A model generated the notes under the pieces. It had not been told where the DNA came from. It saw only the letters and a program-made list of their open reading frames with translations, and did no database searches. Shown here piece after piece: positions 36,722 through 50,285 of a stretch of DNA of 64,000 nt. A program made the translations under genes and the position numbers. Numbering within the stretch: position 1 is the first letter of the stretch; every line of letters starts with the position of its first letter. The stretch lies in NCBI GenBank assembly GCA_016946835.1, contig JACVTC010000044.1, positions 310,001-374,000 on the forward strand, given 5' to 3'. The stretch is from Neocallimastix lanati (nom. inval.) (taxonomy: Eukaryota > Neocallimastigomycota > Neocallimastigomycetes > Neocallimastigales > Neocallimastigaceae).

Positions 36722-39118
36722 TTCCCCCTCAAGTACAACTTTATAAATTTAAGTTTTTTTTTTATAAAGTTATAATTAAATGCATTGAATCTCTAGAGTA
36801 TATAAATAATTAATAATTTAATTTGTCTATTTTAATTAAAAGAGAGTTTCTAAATTTATCCATTGCGATATTGTTAAAATATTTTGTAAATCCATCCTGA
36901 AGATTGTATTGTAACTTAACATAATTTAATTTTATTTTTTCATTTTTAATTAATTTTCTTATGTAGTGTACTCTAATATTCATATGCTTTGTCTTGAGGC
37001 TGATTGATTGGTTTTTGACATAATAAATAGCAACTTTTTTGTCGATATTGATTTCGAAATTTTTTATTTTGAATTTCAATTCGTTAAGAAGGTTCATATA
37101 CCACATACAATCTTTACAACATTCGCTTAGGCTGTAATATTCCGATTCAGCTGTTGAAGTTGAAATACAATGTTGGAGTTTGGAGCACCAACTAGTAGGA
37201 GAATTTCCAATTAATATAAAAAACCCAGTAGTGGATCTTCTAGTTTCTATATCACCTGCATAATCTGCATCAGTAAATGCACTTATATTTGGATTCCTTG
37301 AAAAAGTTATGCCATATTTTATTGTACCATTTAGGTATTTTATTATTTTCAGAACATTTTGCCAATCTTCCAAGTTGGGATCTTTTGACTTTTGTGAAGC
37401 TTTTGAAACCGGCTGGATTATATCAGGACGGGTGCGTATACTGAAGTAAAGTAAATTTCCTATGGCACTCCTGTATTTCGTTTGATCTACTTTTATTTTC
37501 CGGAGTTCTTCGTTTTTCAGTAGGAATCATATTTTTTGTAGGAGCAGCATTAATCATTTCAAATTTTTCTATGATTTCTTTTATGTATCTTATTTGGTTG
37601 ATAAAATACCCTGCTTTGTGTTTTTTTAAATTTTATTCCTATAATGAAATTTACATTACCTATATCTTTTATTTTAAATCTATTTTTAATTAATTCTTTA
37701 GTTCGTTCTTGTTGCATATAACTTCTTGCTACAAGTCTTGATTTCCTCTTAGTAATTTCTCCTTTAGAATTCTTTTTATATTTGAATACTCATCTGGACG
37801 TGATTATATTTACACCTTCCGGAACTTTTTCAATAGATTTAAATACTTTCAACATTTTCATGTTTTCTAATTCTTCGTTGATAGATATTAACCAATCTTC
37901 TTTATCTTTAAGGTTATAAATATCGTCATAGCTGAAGGGTTCTCGTAAATCTTTATTTAATTTTTGTTTTTTTGTATTTTTCATTTTCTGAGACATTATT
38001 TTTAAATTTTCTTTTTTGATTATAACTTTTGGATGATACGTTATTTATATCATGATAAGTATTCTGGTTTATATTAGCAGTATTATTTACACTTTGGATT
38101 ATTTCTGTCGGATTAATGTTTTTATTATTATTGTCATTAGTGCTTTTATTGTAAGTTGTATTATTGTCTTCATCGTTATTGTTGTCATTAATTGTTATTT
38201 GTGCAGTTCATAATAGAATTATTTGAGCCATTGATTTGATTTTTATTTAGTTTACTTTGGTTTCTTTTTATATTGTTGATTGTTTTTATTAAATTATTGG
38301 AGTTTGTATTTCCAAGATTTTAATAGATTAGGCTTGTATAAGTATTATTATTGTAAAAACTATTGCTTCCCCAAATTTCATTATGTGGAATATAATTCGA
38401 AATATCGGGATGGCATAATGTAGAATAAGAATTATTAGGACTTAATTCGAAAAATTCAACATTTCTTGATAAAATGATTTTGTTATTCGTTACATCAAAA
38501 TTTTTGTATTCGCTGGGGTTTTCAGAATATCCTATAAATATTCCAGGAGCAGCATTATTTTCGAATTTTGATTTAAACGCTTTAGGTATGAAGAAGAAGA
38601 CTTTACAACTGAAGACTCTAATATTTGAGTAATTAACTTTGAACTTTATTAGAATTTCAAATGGAATTCTATTTTTAATACCTCTATGAGGTAGACGATT
38701 ATGAATATAGATGGAGGTATTTATTGCATCTTCCCAGAATTGGTGTGATTTAACATTGAATCGTGTAACATTGCTTTTTGCTGAAAAAATGAGAGTTTGA
38801 TTTAATCGTTCTATTTTACCATTTTGTTGAAGGATTGTACGGAATAGTGAATTGATGGTTAATACCGTAATTGGTGCAAAATTCTTTGAATTTTGAATTA
38901 GTTAATTCTTTACCGTTGTCAGTGCGAAAAATTTTATTCTTGTGTTGTATTGATTTCTCATCTTAGTGAACCAAATTGAGAATGCTGAGAATGTTTATAT
39001 GATTTATTTTTGAGGAATAGAACCCATCCGAATCTAGAATAATCATTAAGAATGGAGAGAAAATATTTGTTACCTTAAATGGATTCTGTAATAGGTCCGA
39101 CTAAATCAATAACAGTAC
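36722..39118 (-). pseudogene. Ty1/copia pol remnant 2, integrase to RNase H, RT core deleted
   Basis: Minus strand, starting about 39118: the integrase core with all three acidic residues visible (VIDLVGPI, LSILNDYSRFGWV, QNGKIERLNQTL), then GIFIGYSENPSEYKNFD. A linker rich in Asn follows, then the RT start (38 kb: EDWLISINEELENMKMLKVF, SRLVARSYMQQ). After this the sequence jumps near 37710 straight to ELIKNRFKIKDIGNVNF, skipping about 150-200 residues including the YVDD active site. RNase H is open at 37373-36810 (AFTDADYAGDIETRRSTTGF, KTKHMNIRVHYIRK). A TGG-to-TGA change (TSR*VFKYKK) and frameshifts are present. Gag and protease are absent; the 5' end is truncated at about 39118. Confidence 0.9.
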
Positions 39119-40560
39119 CATAAAATTAATAATTTCAAACTGTTTCTTTAACATATATTTTTATATTACTATTTTTAATTTTTTATCAGTTATTATTATT
39201 TATTATTATTTATAAGTAATTACTATTTATTATTAAAAATTTATCCACTAATAAATAAAATAAATAAAAATATTTGTAGAGTTACATGTTAATGAAAATC
39301 ATCTTTAATAATATTAAAGTATTTATTAATAACTTAACTAGTGATTAAAAAAAAAATTAAATATAATAAATAATTTAAAAGTTTTAATTTATAACAATTA
39401 CTATCATACTAAATAAAAATTAATTTTGGTAGAGACAAATTTAATATAAAAATAAATTAGAATAATTTGGATTAGATGACACAGATTTTAATTACATTAA
39501 ATACTACTAAATAAGTAAAATGAAAACTTTTTTTTTTATTATTATTATTATATTTATATTTTTTCTTTTAATAATATAATTAATATATTGGTGACGGTAT
39601 TGTATTTTTTAGATCTTTTATTATTTAATTAAATAATTATATCAGTAAAAAAATAAGGATGGTATATGGTATGGTATGATATGCTTTTATATCTAAAGTA
39701 ATATCATAAATCATGAACTTTAATATATAAGAAATCATATTTATTAATAATATTAGCTTAGCAATATTTTAATTATCTAATTAAAATATCGAAATTATCT
39801 CTATCGATTAAAAAAAAAAAAAAAAAATCACCATCGATTATTTATTTTTATTAATCTAAATTGTTTTTTAATTTTTTATGGAATAATAATAATTTATAAT
39901 AATTTCCGTGGCTTCCTAAATTTTATAATTTCAACTTTATATAGTGAATCTGAAATTTCTGAAATATCTTTACTTAATAAAATAATAAAATAAAAATCAA
40001 TTAAATTAAGAAAAACCTTTAATTAATATATATATATGTATGTATATATTTAATTATATCATATATCATATAAATAATTAACCGAAAATAACAAGTTAAT
40101 ATGAAATTTTGTTATCATTATAATAAATTTGAATCATGGAAAATTTTTATTTTTTTTATATTATATAATTCAATAATTTATCTTTAAGTTATAGAAATTA
40201 ATATTAATAACAATATTTTTATTATTATTATTTAAATTTTTTTTTTAAAAAAAAAAAAAACAATATTATAAAATAAATATATATTATTTTGTTCTATTAT
40301 TTCATTACATTTTAAATTATGAAATAAATAATTAAAATAGATATTTTTATATATTTCATTACACAACTTTAATTAACTTATTTTTTTTTTTTTAAATGTT
40401 AATCATATAATTTAATAACCTCTATGTAAATGATAAAAAAAAAATATATTATTAATTAATATTAATTCATCTATTAATATTAAAATATAATTTTTATTAA
40501 ATTATAGTTCATAGTTTAATGATAATTTAAATTAATAAATTAAAATATTTAGAGTTAATT
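39119..40560. other. gene-free AT-rich stretch
   Basis: I find no coding sequence or RNA gene here, only A/T microsatellites and homopolymers. Confidence 0.6.
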
Positions 40561-41320
40561 AAGGAATTAATTTTCAATATCATCAAAAATATAAGTAATC
40601 ACTATGGTAGATGCTACGATTAATACTAACATTTTGACAAGTACATTCAATTTGTTCATTAATTAAATAAGATAGATCTAATAGATCAACGATATCTTCA
40701 CAATTATATATATTTATTTAACCATATCATCAATATATTTGGTTCAAGAATAAAATCTGTAGTTGACAACTACTGAAACAAAGCCATTCTTTTGGAAAGA
40801 TCCTTCTTTAAAAATCTCTCTTTATCTTTCCTACCTAATAAAAGTTGATTATAATAATTATAATTTATAAGATAGTCATATTAATTAATTTTAACTATCC
40901 TATAAATTATAATTATTATAATTAATCATTCATTTTTCATAAAAATGAATAATTACTATGTGAAATAGATTTTTATAGTAAAATTTCCAATAAAATAGTT
41001 TTACTAGCATACTAAACATATTAATATTATTTATTACTGTATTCTTCAATACATTATTAATATAAAATTTATTAAAAAAACAAAAAAAAAAAAAAAAAAA
41101 ATGAAATGATGTGATGTGATGAATATTATACTAATAATTAAAATTTATCTTTTTCAAAAACTTTATTAATAATAATTATAAATCAAACTATTATTAATAA
41201 TTATTTATTATAAAATGATTTTATTAACTATTAAACAACATAAAAAAAAAAATTTTATTCAAAAAATAAATAAATAAATAAATAAATAAATATTAGAAAT
41301 TAAGTAAAAAATTGACGTTT

Positions 41321-41370
<50 letters not shown>

Positions 41371-41850
41371 ATGAATTATTATTTCATATAATTCTATTGT
41401 AAAAATTTCTATTTTTAGAAATACTACTTTTTAAATAATAATTTTTTAACTCAATTAACTATGGTATTACAAAATTGATTGATTATTATTTATTATTTAT
41501 TATCTAATATATACTATTAGTTATTTATTATTCAAAATTTATTATTAATTAAATATAGATACATATAAAGGTTAATCATTTCCCATTATCATCTTAACAA
41601 ATATTACCGTTTAAGATGATAATATAGTGGATACTAGTACAACTTAGCTTTCTGTACTACATTGTTATCATTATACTCTATTAGGAGCTGAATAAGTATC
41701 AAGAGAAAGACTTTTAGATACTACTTGTGATTTTAAGATAATCCAAAGAAGAAAAACTTGATACAAGTTTATTTAGCATCATAGCAAGGATTCTTATTTA
41801 GTGAACTGCATTGTTTTGACCTAAATGACTACTTATTATTAATAATTACT
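40561..41850. repeat. gene-free stretch with several hairpins
   Basis: Nearly perfect arms of about 29 nt lie at 40847-40876 and 40897-40928 (GATTATAATAATTATAATTT... and its complement). Next to them is ATTCATTTTTCATAAAAATG-AAT (about 40927-40950). A 13-nt perfect pair ATTATCATCTTAA/TTAAGATGATAAT lies at 41585-41597/41611-41623, at the start of a GC-elevated 250 bp. There is a poly-A run at 41326-41369. No ORF is seen. Confidence 0.55.
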
Positions 41851-41928
41851 ATTTTTATTCTCATTAATAATATAATTAATTATTCACATAACAATTTATA
41901 ATTTTTTTATTTTTCAAGTAATATATAT

Positions 41929-41975
<47 letters not shown>

Positions 41976-42438
41976 TTTTATATTTAACCAAATTTTGATA
42001 ATTTAATTACATTAAAATTGCAAATCAATAATTCTTTGAAGATTAAAGAAAAAATAAAATATATTTAATATGTATCATAAATGTAGATTTATATTTTAAG
42101 AATATTATAAAAATAAAATTTGAAAAATTAAAATATTTACATAAAAATAAGAGGTAAAGACAAAAATTTATATTATATATCTTAAATAACTTTTTTTTTT
42201 ATTATTATTATTACTATATTACACAAATAATTAAAAATTTTTTGTTGTTAAAAAATATTCTTTTTAGTATATAATTCCTTATAAAAAAGAATGATATTTA
42301 TATATAAAATCTATTAATAATTTAATAATATATAAATGATATTAAAAATATTATATAATGAAATAAATGAAATATTATGTTTTTTTTTTTTTTTTTTTTA
42401 AATTAAAAATTTGATTAAAATTACTGTATATAAATTCT
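41851..42438. other. spacer with (TTTA)n
   Basis: A (TTTA)n tract lies at about 41930-41980, the rest is A/T-rich. It is presumably the 3' flank of the HECT gene. Confidence 0.6.
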
Positions 42439-43748
42439 CTAAGCGATAGAAAAATTATTTATTCCTTCTTGAATAGCATATAATAATTTATCCTTTAATT
42501 GATCATAATTTTCATATGGTGGTAAATCTATGCAGTTAAAACTAATATTATTAAATTATTAAATATATTATTTATTTTATATATATATATATATAAATTT
42601 ATTATGTAATTAACAGTATAAATTATAAATCATGAATTATGAAATAAAACTTATTATTATACACATTATTTAATTTAATAATATATTAAAAATAATTTAT
42701 AACTAACTTACCATGTATGACTTACTGGTAATTTATTTAAATCACCAGCTTTTTTAAGTTTAAAATGAGTAATCTTTCCATCCCCTTGGAGGTATTTAAA
42801 TCCTAATGATGGTATTTGTGAATTACCAGTAGCAAAGAGAACTAAACGCTTACGTGATTCATTATCAAATTCTCTAACACACTATTTATATTTAATACAT
42901 TTTAATTTATTAATAATTTTAAAATTTTAGATAATTATTATATCATTAAATATATATTTATATATATATCTATCTATTATATTCATATAATAAATAAATT
43001 TTGATGATTATAATTATTATAATCAATATTATAGCAAATAGAGTAAAGAGTATTTACTTTCCAAAAGTTAATAATAGTAATATCATTTTCATTATAACCT
43101 GAATAATCTGTATTATTTTTCCAATCATCAACATCAATTTCATTTGAACCATAAATTAATAACTATTGTTATATTATAATAATAATATAATAATAATATT
43201 ATTATTTATTATAATATATTCAATTTATATTACTATTAATAAATAAACTAAATATAAAAAATATATATTTCATATATACAAAATCAATAAAATAAAAATA
43301 AATACTTCTAAATCAAATTCATTAAATCTTTTCAATGAATCGTTTGGAATAACTTTATAAAATCCTCTTTTTATAGCTTCCATTTGATCCTTATCTTTAG
43401 TAGTATTTAATCTATTTTTTACATAGAGACTTTTATAAGATTTTATTATTTTTTATAAGCAGTATAGAAATTTTATTAATTCATTAATATTATTGTAATG
43501 ATTAAGAAAATTATTAAATTATTAAAATTATTAAATAAATAATAGAAATTATATCGATATAAATTTAATATATATATATTTTACTTAATATATTCTTCTT
43601 TATTTTCATCCGTAACAGGAATTTCTGATCCATTTGGTTTCAATTCAATCTTCTCCTTATTTCCAAAAGAATCCTCATTCTCAATTTCAAATGTTAAGAA
43701 TAAATCTTCCACTCCATTATTTTCCCTATTAAAAATAGTATTATTAAA

Positions 43749-43794
<46 letters not shown>

Positions 43795-43833
43795 ATAATT
43801 AATAAATATTAATTAATAAATACTAAATAATAA

Positions 43834-43865
<32 letters not shown>

Positions 43866-46503
43866 TTATATGAATATATTACTTTAACCAATTTAAACTC
43901 TTATAAATATCTGGATCAATATATTTTAAGTCTGATAAAATTAAATTTTTATTTAATAATCTTTTATAAAATGGAAGAGTAAAGGATACGTCCAAGTGTT
44001 GTGAATTAAAAATAGCTATTCCCAAAATAATTCCAATGAATTCAAAATAATCTAAATGATTTTCATTGGCTATTCCAGATTCAGGATTAATATTCATTCG
44101 ATATGAGTTTTCTTTTATGTATTTGAAAAGAGAATATCCAGGATTTCCTATTTCTTTTGACAATAAATAAAAAAATTCTCTGAATATTTATTACAACATA
44201 AAATGTTAATATATATAAATTTTATATTAAGAAACTTTTATAGTACAAATTTATAATATTTGTAATCATAATAATAATAATAATCATAATCATAACCCTA
44301 ATCATTATAATAATAATAATAATCATGATGATAATGATAATTATTTTATTAATATTTACCTTGTTAAACCACCACAATCAATACCGTCTTCATTTAAGAA
44401 TTGAATATCTAGCACTTTTTTTAAATCTTTATTGGTAGAAGTTATTATATAATCATAGGCATTTGTAAAAATATTATTTCTATCAACATCAATACACAAG
44501 ATATCATTTATACGATTCTCTTCTAGGTTCTTTCTTAATTCTTTCTCTTTATCTTCATAATAAGTTTTATACTCTTTAGTAAACTCCCTTTTTTTAGTAA
44601 AATGCAATAAAATAGAATAATGATAGAAAAATTTAAAATTTTAAAAATTTTATTAATAATTCAAAATATATATAATTTAAATAAATAAAAAAAAAATTAC
44701 TGCTCTTCTGCGCCATCAAAATCTAAAGTTAATCAATTAATTTATGTAAATTGAAATTTATAATAATAAAAAAAAAATATTAATATTAATATAAAAAAAA
44801 ATAATTATATTTTTCAAAATTTATTTTTATACTAATATAACTAAAAAAAGTTTTTTATCGGTAATTTTTTGCTATATAAATAAATAAAATTTATAATTCT
44901 AACAATTTTTCTAATTTACATATTTCATTACCATTATATACTAGAATAAAATCTTTTGGAAATAATCCTTTTTCAGATTCATTATCATTTTTATAACCTA
45001 GAACCCATCCTTCTTTAGGATTTTCATCAGTCACTATCAGCAGATCATCATTTTTAACAGTTAATTGATCAGGTTCACTTGCTATAAAATCTTTTATGGC
45101 TAAAACAAGAATTTGCTTTTGAGGAGGAGGAGGAGGAGAAGGAGAAGGAGGAATTGGATCTCTCTCTTCAATTTCTTCTTTATTATTTTTATTATTTATT
45201 AACAAGATAAAAATATCAATAATAGCAAAGAATGAAATAATAACAGCAATAATAATAACAGCAATAATAATAACAGTAATAATATTAACAGTAATAATAA
45301 TGATAAATAGATAGAATTAAAAAGAAAATGAATAGATACATATATTTATAATATATTTAAAAAAAAAAAAAAAGAAAAATGATAAATAAATTATATATAT
45401 ATAATAATTTATTAAGATTATTTCTATAAATATAGTATGTAACTTACCATTATTTTTATATAGACGAATATAAATACCAATAGTTAAGTTATTTTTATCA
45501 TGTAATGGTTCTATGAAATTCCTAATTTCATTTTTTTTAATATAAATTACATTTTCATCAAAATAGCTAATCTGAAAAATATATGAAGCTTTTTTTTTAT
45601 ATTCATTTCATATTTTTTTTTAAAGAAATATATATTTATATATAAAATAAATCAACAACATTAACATTAAATTTATATATTTTATACTTTTTATAATATA
45701 AAATTGTATAGTAATGATAGCATAATATTTATTAATTAACAAAGGTGATATTTACGTGGAAATGTTTCATATTCAGAAATTAATTGATCTACTTGATATA
45801 GTAAATCATTAAGATCTTCATTTCGAGTGATTTCTTTCCCCATAAATTCGGGAAATTGATTTGTTCTTGATTGAAGTGAAAGTACAAATTTAGTTGAAAA
45901 TTTTTCATTTGTACCATTACATTTAAGATTTTTTATTGGACCATCATCGATGACAGAAAATACTATATAATCCATATCTGAATATAATTTAAATTTCCAA
46001 TTGTGAAAGCAAGAAGGAATAGATATACTTTCTTCTTCGATATGAATATTATTTACAAATTCTTCAAAATTAGTCAATTCCCATTCAATATAGTTTTCTC
46101 TTAGAACACTCATCTTAACAATATCATTATTATCATCATCAATTAAAAGTGCTTGAAACCTCTCTCTAATTTCGTCATAGGTGATATTTTGTTCGTTATT
46201 GTTATAGTCATCCTTACTATTAGTATTATCATTACTATCAGTATTATCATTACTATCAGCATTATCATTACTATTAGTATTATCATTACTATCAGTATTA
46301 TCATTACTATTAATATTATCATTATCCTTAGTATTACTAAGATTTAACCTACTAAAAATATCTTTTGATATAATTATTTTAGATGTTATTATGAAGAATG
46401 TATATATTAATTATTTTTTTTATAAAAATTTTATAATGAAAAAAAAAAAAATATTATTAAATCTTTGTAATATGAAAATATAATTACCAAATAAAAAGCT
46501 CAT
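42439..46503 (-). CDS. MATH-SH3-HECT E3 ubiquitin ligase, 12 exons
   Basis: Exons (minus): 46503-46488, 46361-45756, 45588-45448, 45177-44932, 44722-44701, 44587-44360, 44179-43883, 43725-43585, 43429-43306, 43162-43058, 42881-42712, 42541-42439. All are bounded by GT/AG, phases agree, and the sum is 2199 nt, so 732 residues. Domains in order: an Asn/Asp/Ser repeat (about 18-62), MATH/TRAF-like (about 93-254: [33 protein letters not shown]), a Pro-rich stretch, SH3 (about 274-335: [24 protein letters not shown]), HECT (about 360-732: [51 protein letters not shown]). The catalytic Cys is residue 699, 33 from the end as in NEDD4-type enzymes; its codon is split TG/T between the last two exons. 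HECT enzymes take ubiquitin from an E2 on this Cys and pass it to substrates; MATH and SH3 would select substrates. It appears fully functional. Confidence 0.93.
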
Positions 46504-47098
46504 TTTTTTTTATTTTGTTTTTAATTAATGAGATAAAAAGTAAAAAAATATAAATTATAGTAAATAATATTCTATAACTTTTAAATGAAGAATTTGTTAA
46601 TTATATTCATATATCAAAAAATTAAAAATATTATATATTATTATAACTTTTTTTTATTTTTCTTTTATAAAAGAATCAAAAAAAAAAAAAAAAAATTATA
46701 ACTTTTCTTCTTTTCATTTTTATTTTTTTTAAAAAAAAAAAAAGGACATATTTTAATTAAATTTAATTAATTCTAATTCGTAAAATCCAAAATTTATATT
46801 TTTAAATATGAATTTAAAATTCAAATAATATTTAAATTTAATATAAATTGTGTAACAAAAAAATATTAAAATTATTAAAAAAAATATAAAAAAGACTTAA
46901 AAAAAAAAGATATAAAAAAAAGACGTAAAATAAGAAAAAGTTTTTATATTCTACTTTTTTTTTTTCATTTATTAGGTTATTTATATAAAATTTTAAATAA
47001 TATGATTATTTAGTTTTTTAGTAATAATTTCTTTTTCAAAAAAAACATAACATACTCTATTTATACTTATAAAATCAAAAAGTAAATAACTATTTTTT
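46504..47098. other. upstream region of the HECT gene
   Basis: AT-rich; no gene is seen. It would contain the promoter of the minus-strand ligase gene. T and A tracts near 46650-46745 are the only features. Confidence 0.5.
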
Positions 47099-47570
47099 TT
47101 GAATGTATTGTTGTACATAACACTATTTATCAGTTTTTTATCAGTAAATAAATGCAGATATTTATATGAACCTAGAAATACAATAGTTCAAGTACAGATT
47201 ACTTCGGTATATTTAATAAAAATTATTGTTTATCATATTAAGATAGTTGTGCTAGCTGGAATTATAGATACACCTATCATATATCTACAAGAATTATTAA
47301 TATTATGAATATTATATTAATAATAACTGTATATTATATTCAGTAGGTTAATAGTAGCAATTTAACATATGATGATATACCTAACTATTTAACTGAAGAT
47401 GAAATATTAAAATTAAAAAAAAAAAAAATGTATATTATATAGCCTTTTACTGTAAAGATTATATATGTTTTAAAACTGAATATAGATAGACAGATCCTTA
47501 TGTTGAATTTCCTGATAAACTTATTACATTAGATATAATTCTAGTACATTTTAATTATTTATTATTTTTG
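47099..47570 (+). pseudogene. decayed gene, possibly a secreted or receptor-type protein
   Basis: Coding-like pieces in changing frames are NKCRYLYEPRNTIVQVQIT, then NSSNLTYDDIPNYLTEDEIL, then CKDYICFKTEYR, a TAG, and TDPYVEFPDKLITLD. The Cys-containing style resembles extracellular domains of gut-fungal membrane proteins, but I cannot name the family with confidence. Stops and shifts indicate a dead gene. Confidence 0.45.
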
Positions 47571-48362
<792 letters not shown>

Positions 48363-48633
48363 GGAAAAAAAATAGAAAAAAAAAAAAAAAAAAAAGGAAA
48401 AAAAAAATCTATTTTTTAAAATTTTTATTTTATTTTATTATTATTTTTATTTTTTATTTATTTTATTTTTTATTTTGTTATTATTTTTATTTTTTATTTA
48501 TTTTATTTTTTATTATATACATATTTTTATTTTTTTATTATATACATATTTTTATTTTTAATGTTCATTTTGTTTTTTAAAAAAAAAAAAAATATTAAAA
48601 TTTTATTTTGATGATAAGTAGTCCATATATATT

Positions 48634-49947
48634 TCATACTGATGTTTTTTTGGAGATAGAAACATAATAATATTCTGCTCCAATATTAGGATAGAGAAAT
48701 TCTAAAAACCATTGTTGAATCACTGTTGTGTTGGAGGATGGAGAATATCGGTATTGTTTATTCATACTTATATTATTACCATTTAAGTAACTAGAATCAA
48801 AGGTTTTATTGTTTCTAATTAAATTTATTAAACTATCATAAGAAAATCTATCTTTATTTCTTTTTTTATGATATTGTAAACGATCAAACACATTTTTATT
48901 TATAAATTCGGAAAGCAAAGAGGCACTGTTATCAAACTTATTTTGAACTGAAACATCAATATTATCACAGTTACTAAGAATATAATTGGCACTGACATAA
49001 TCTTCCGTTAATAAGAAGAAAATAATGGGAGTATTACCATCTTCATCTATGATGTCATTGAAATTACAACCTGCCTTCACTAATTCTTGTAAGGTGAAAG
49101 CTGCATTTTTATATTGTAAATAATTAACCTCAGTAACAAAGTTACCCATATAATTACTATAACTTCTGTAGTAATTATTGATAAATACGGATACTAATGT
49201 ATCTCCAAATTTATTTTTGTAGTTCACATCAATTTGTTTTTGGGCAATTAGATCTCTCAATTGTAAAAATCTGTTGTGTTCAACTAAATACATAGCTCCA
49301 GTTTTTCCTACATTATTAACAAGATTAAAATTAATATCCAGGTCTAAGATAAGATCAAATGACTTGTATTTATCCGCTTTACAACAATAAAGAAAGATAT
49401 TTTCATTATCATTATTAATATGATTTAAATCAAATTTAGCTTTAAGCATTCTTATTAAGGCATCTCTATTACCATAAAATAAAGCTGTATTTCCATTATT
49501 ATCCGTCATGTGTATGTGATCACCGCTTCCTTCAATAAGTTTTTCAACAGCAAATAACATCTGATAATGTTCAGCAGCATGCATTAAAGCTGTTTTTCCT
49601 TCATTATCTTGAATGTAAAGATCAATATTTTTAGTAAAAAGCCATTCTACTAATTTTTTATTCTTTGCATTTTGACAAGCTCGGATTAAAATTTCACTTT
49701 CTCTAAATTCCTTATAAATATCTTTAAAAGCAGGATGATTCAATACTTTATCCATCAATTTAAATCTTGTTAAATCCATTACAACATCGTTTAATTTATC
49801 TACAAATTTTTTTACAGCAAGTGAATTATCATATTCATTATAATATTCTTGTATAAATTTTTTATTGTTATTAATATAATTTATACATTCTTCATTATTA
49901 TCTTTTATATAGTTTAAAATTTTTAATTCCAATTCTTCTTGACTCAT
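48634..49947 (-). CDS. ankyrin-repeat protein, 437 residues, intact
   Basis: A single-exon gene starting MSQEELELKILNYIKDNNEE. The N-terminal helical region (about 1-85) is followed by roughly eight ankyrin repeats of canonical spacing (for example DNEGKTALMHAAEHYQML, NVGKTGAMYLVEHNRFLQL, DEDGNTPIIFFLLTEDY). A C-terminal region ends WFLEFLYPNIGAEYYYVSIS. The repeats are of the common 33-residue type, not the 39-residue type of the array, so this is a separate family. No signal peptide or membrane span is seen, so it is probably a cytosolic or nuclear scaffold binding protein partners; the target is unknown. Its frame is unbroken and its composition is less extreme than the flanks, which supports a live gene. 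Confidence 0.93.
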   Translation of the reverse strand: MSQEELELKILNYIKDNNEECINYINNNKKFIQEYYNEYDNSLAVKKFVDKLNDVVMDLTRFKLMDKVLNHPAFKDIYKEFRESEILIRACQNAKNKKLVEWLFTKNIDLYIQDNEGKTALMHAAEHYQMLFAVEKLIEGSGDHIHMTDNNGNTALFYGNRDALIRMLKAKFDLNHINNDNENIFLYCCKADKYKSFDLILDLDINFNLVNNVGKTGAMYLVEHNRFLQLRDLIAQKQIDVNYKNKFGDTLVSVFINNYYRSYSNYMGNFVTEVNYLQYKNAAFTLQELVKAGCNFNDIIDEDGNTPIIFFLLTEDYVSANYILSNCDNIDVSVQNKFDNSASLLSEFINKNVFDRLQYHKKRNKDRFSYDSLINLIRNNKTFDSSYLNGNNISMNKQYRYSPSSNTTVIQQWFLEFLYPNIGAEYYYVSISKKTSV

Positions 49948-50113
49948 TTTATTATTATAATTATTTTAATTATCTTTTTTTTTTTATTATTTTTTTAAAT
50001 TTAAATTTCAAATTAACAAATATATATGATGATATATAATTTATAAAAATAAATTTAAAAAAAAATATATTTTCAATTTTTAATCCAATAATTTAATTAT
50101 ATTAATATATTTA

Positions 50114-50147
<34 letters not shown>

Positions 50148-50237
50148 TTACATATTTATTTGTTATTTCTTGATATATTAATTAAAAATATTTTTTTTTA
50201 TTTTATTTCTTATTATTTGTTTATATTTTTTATTTTT

Positions 50238-50285
<48 letters not shown>

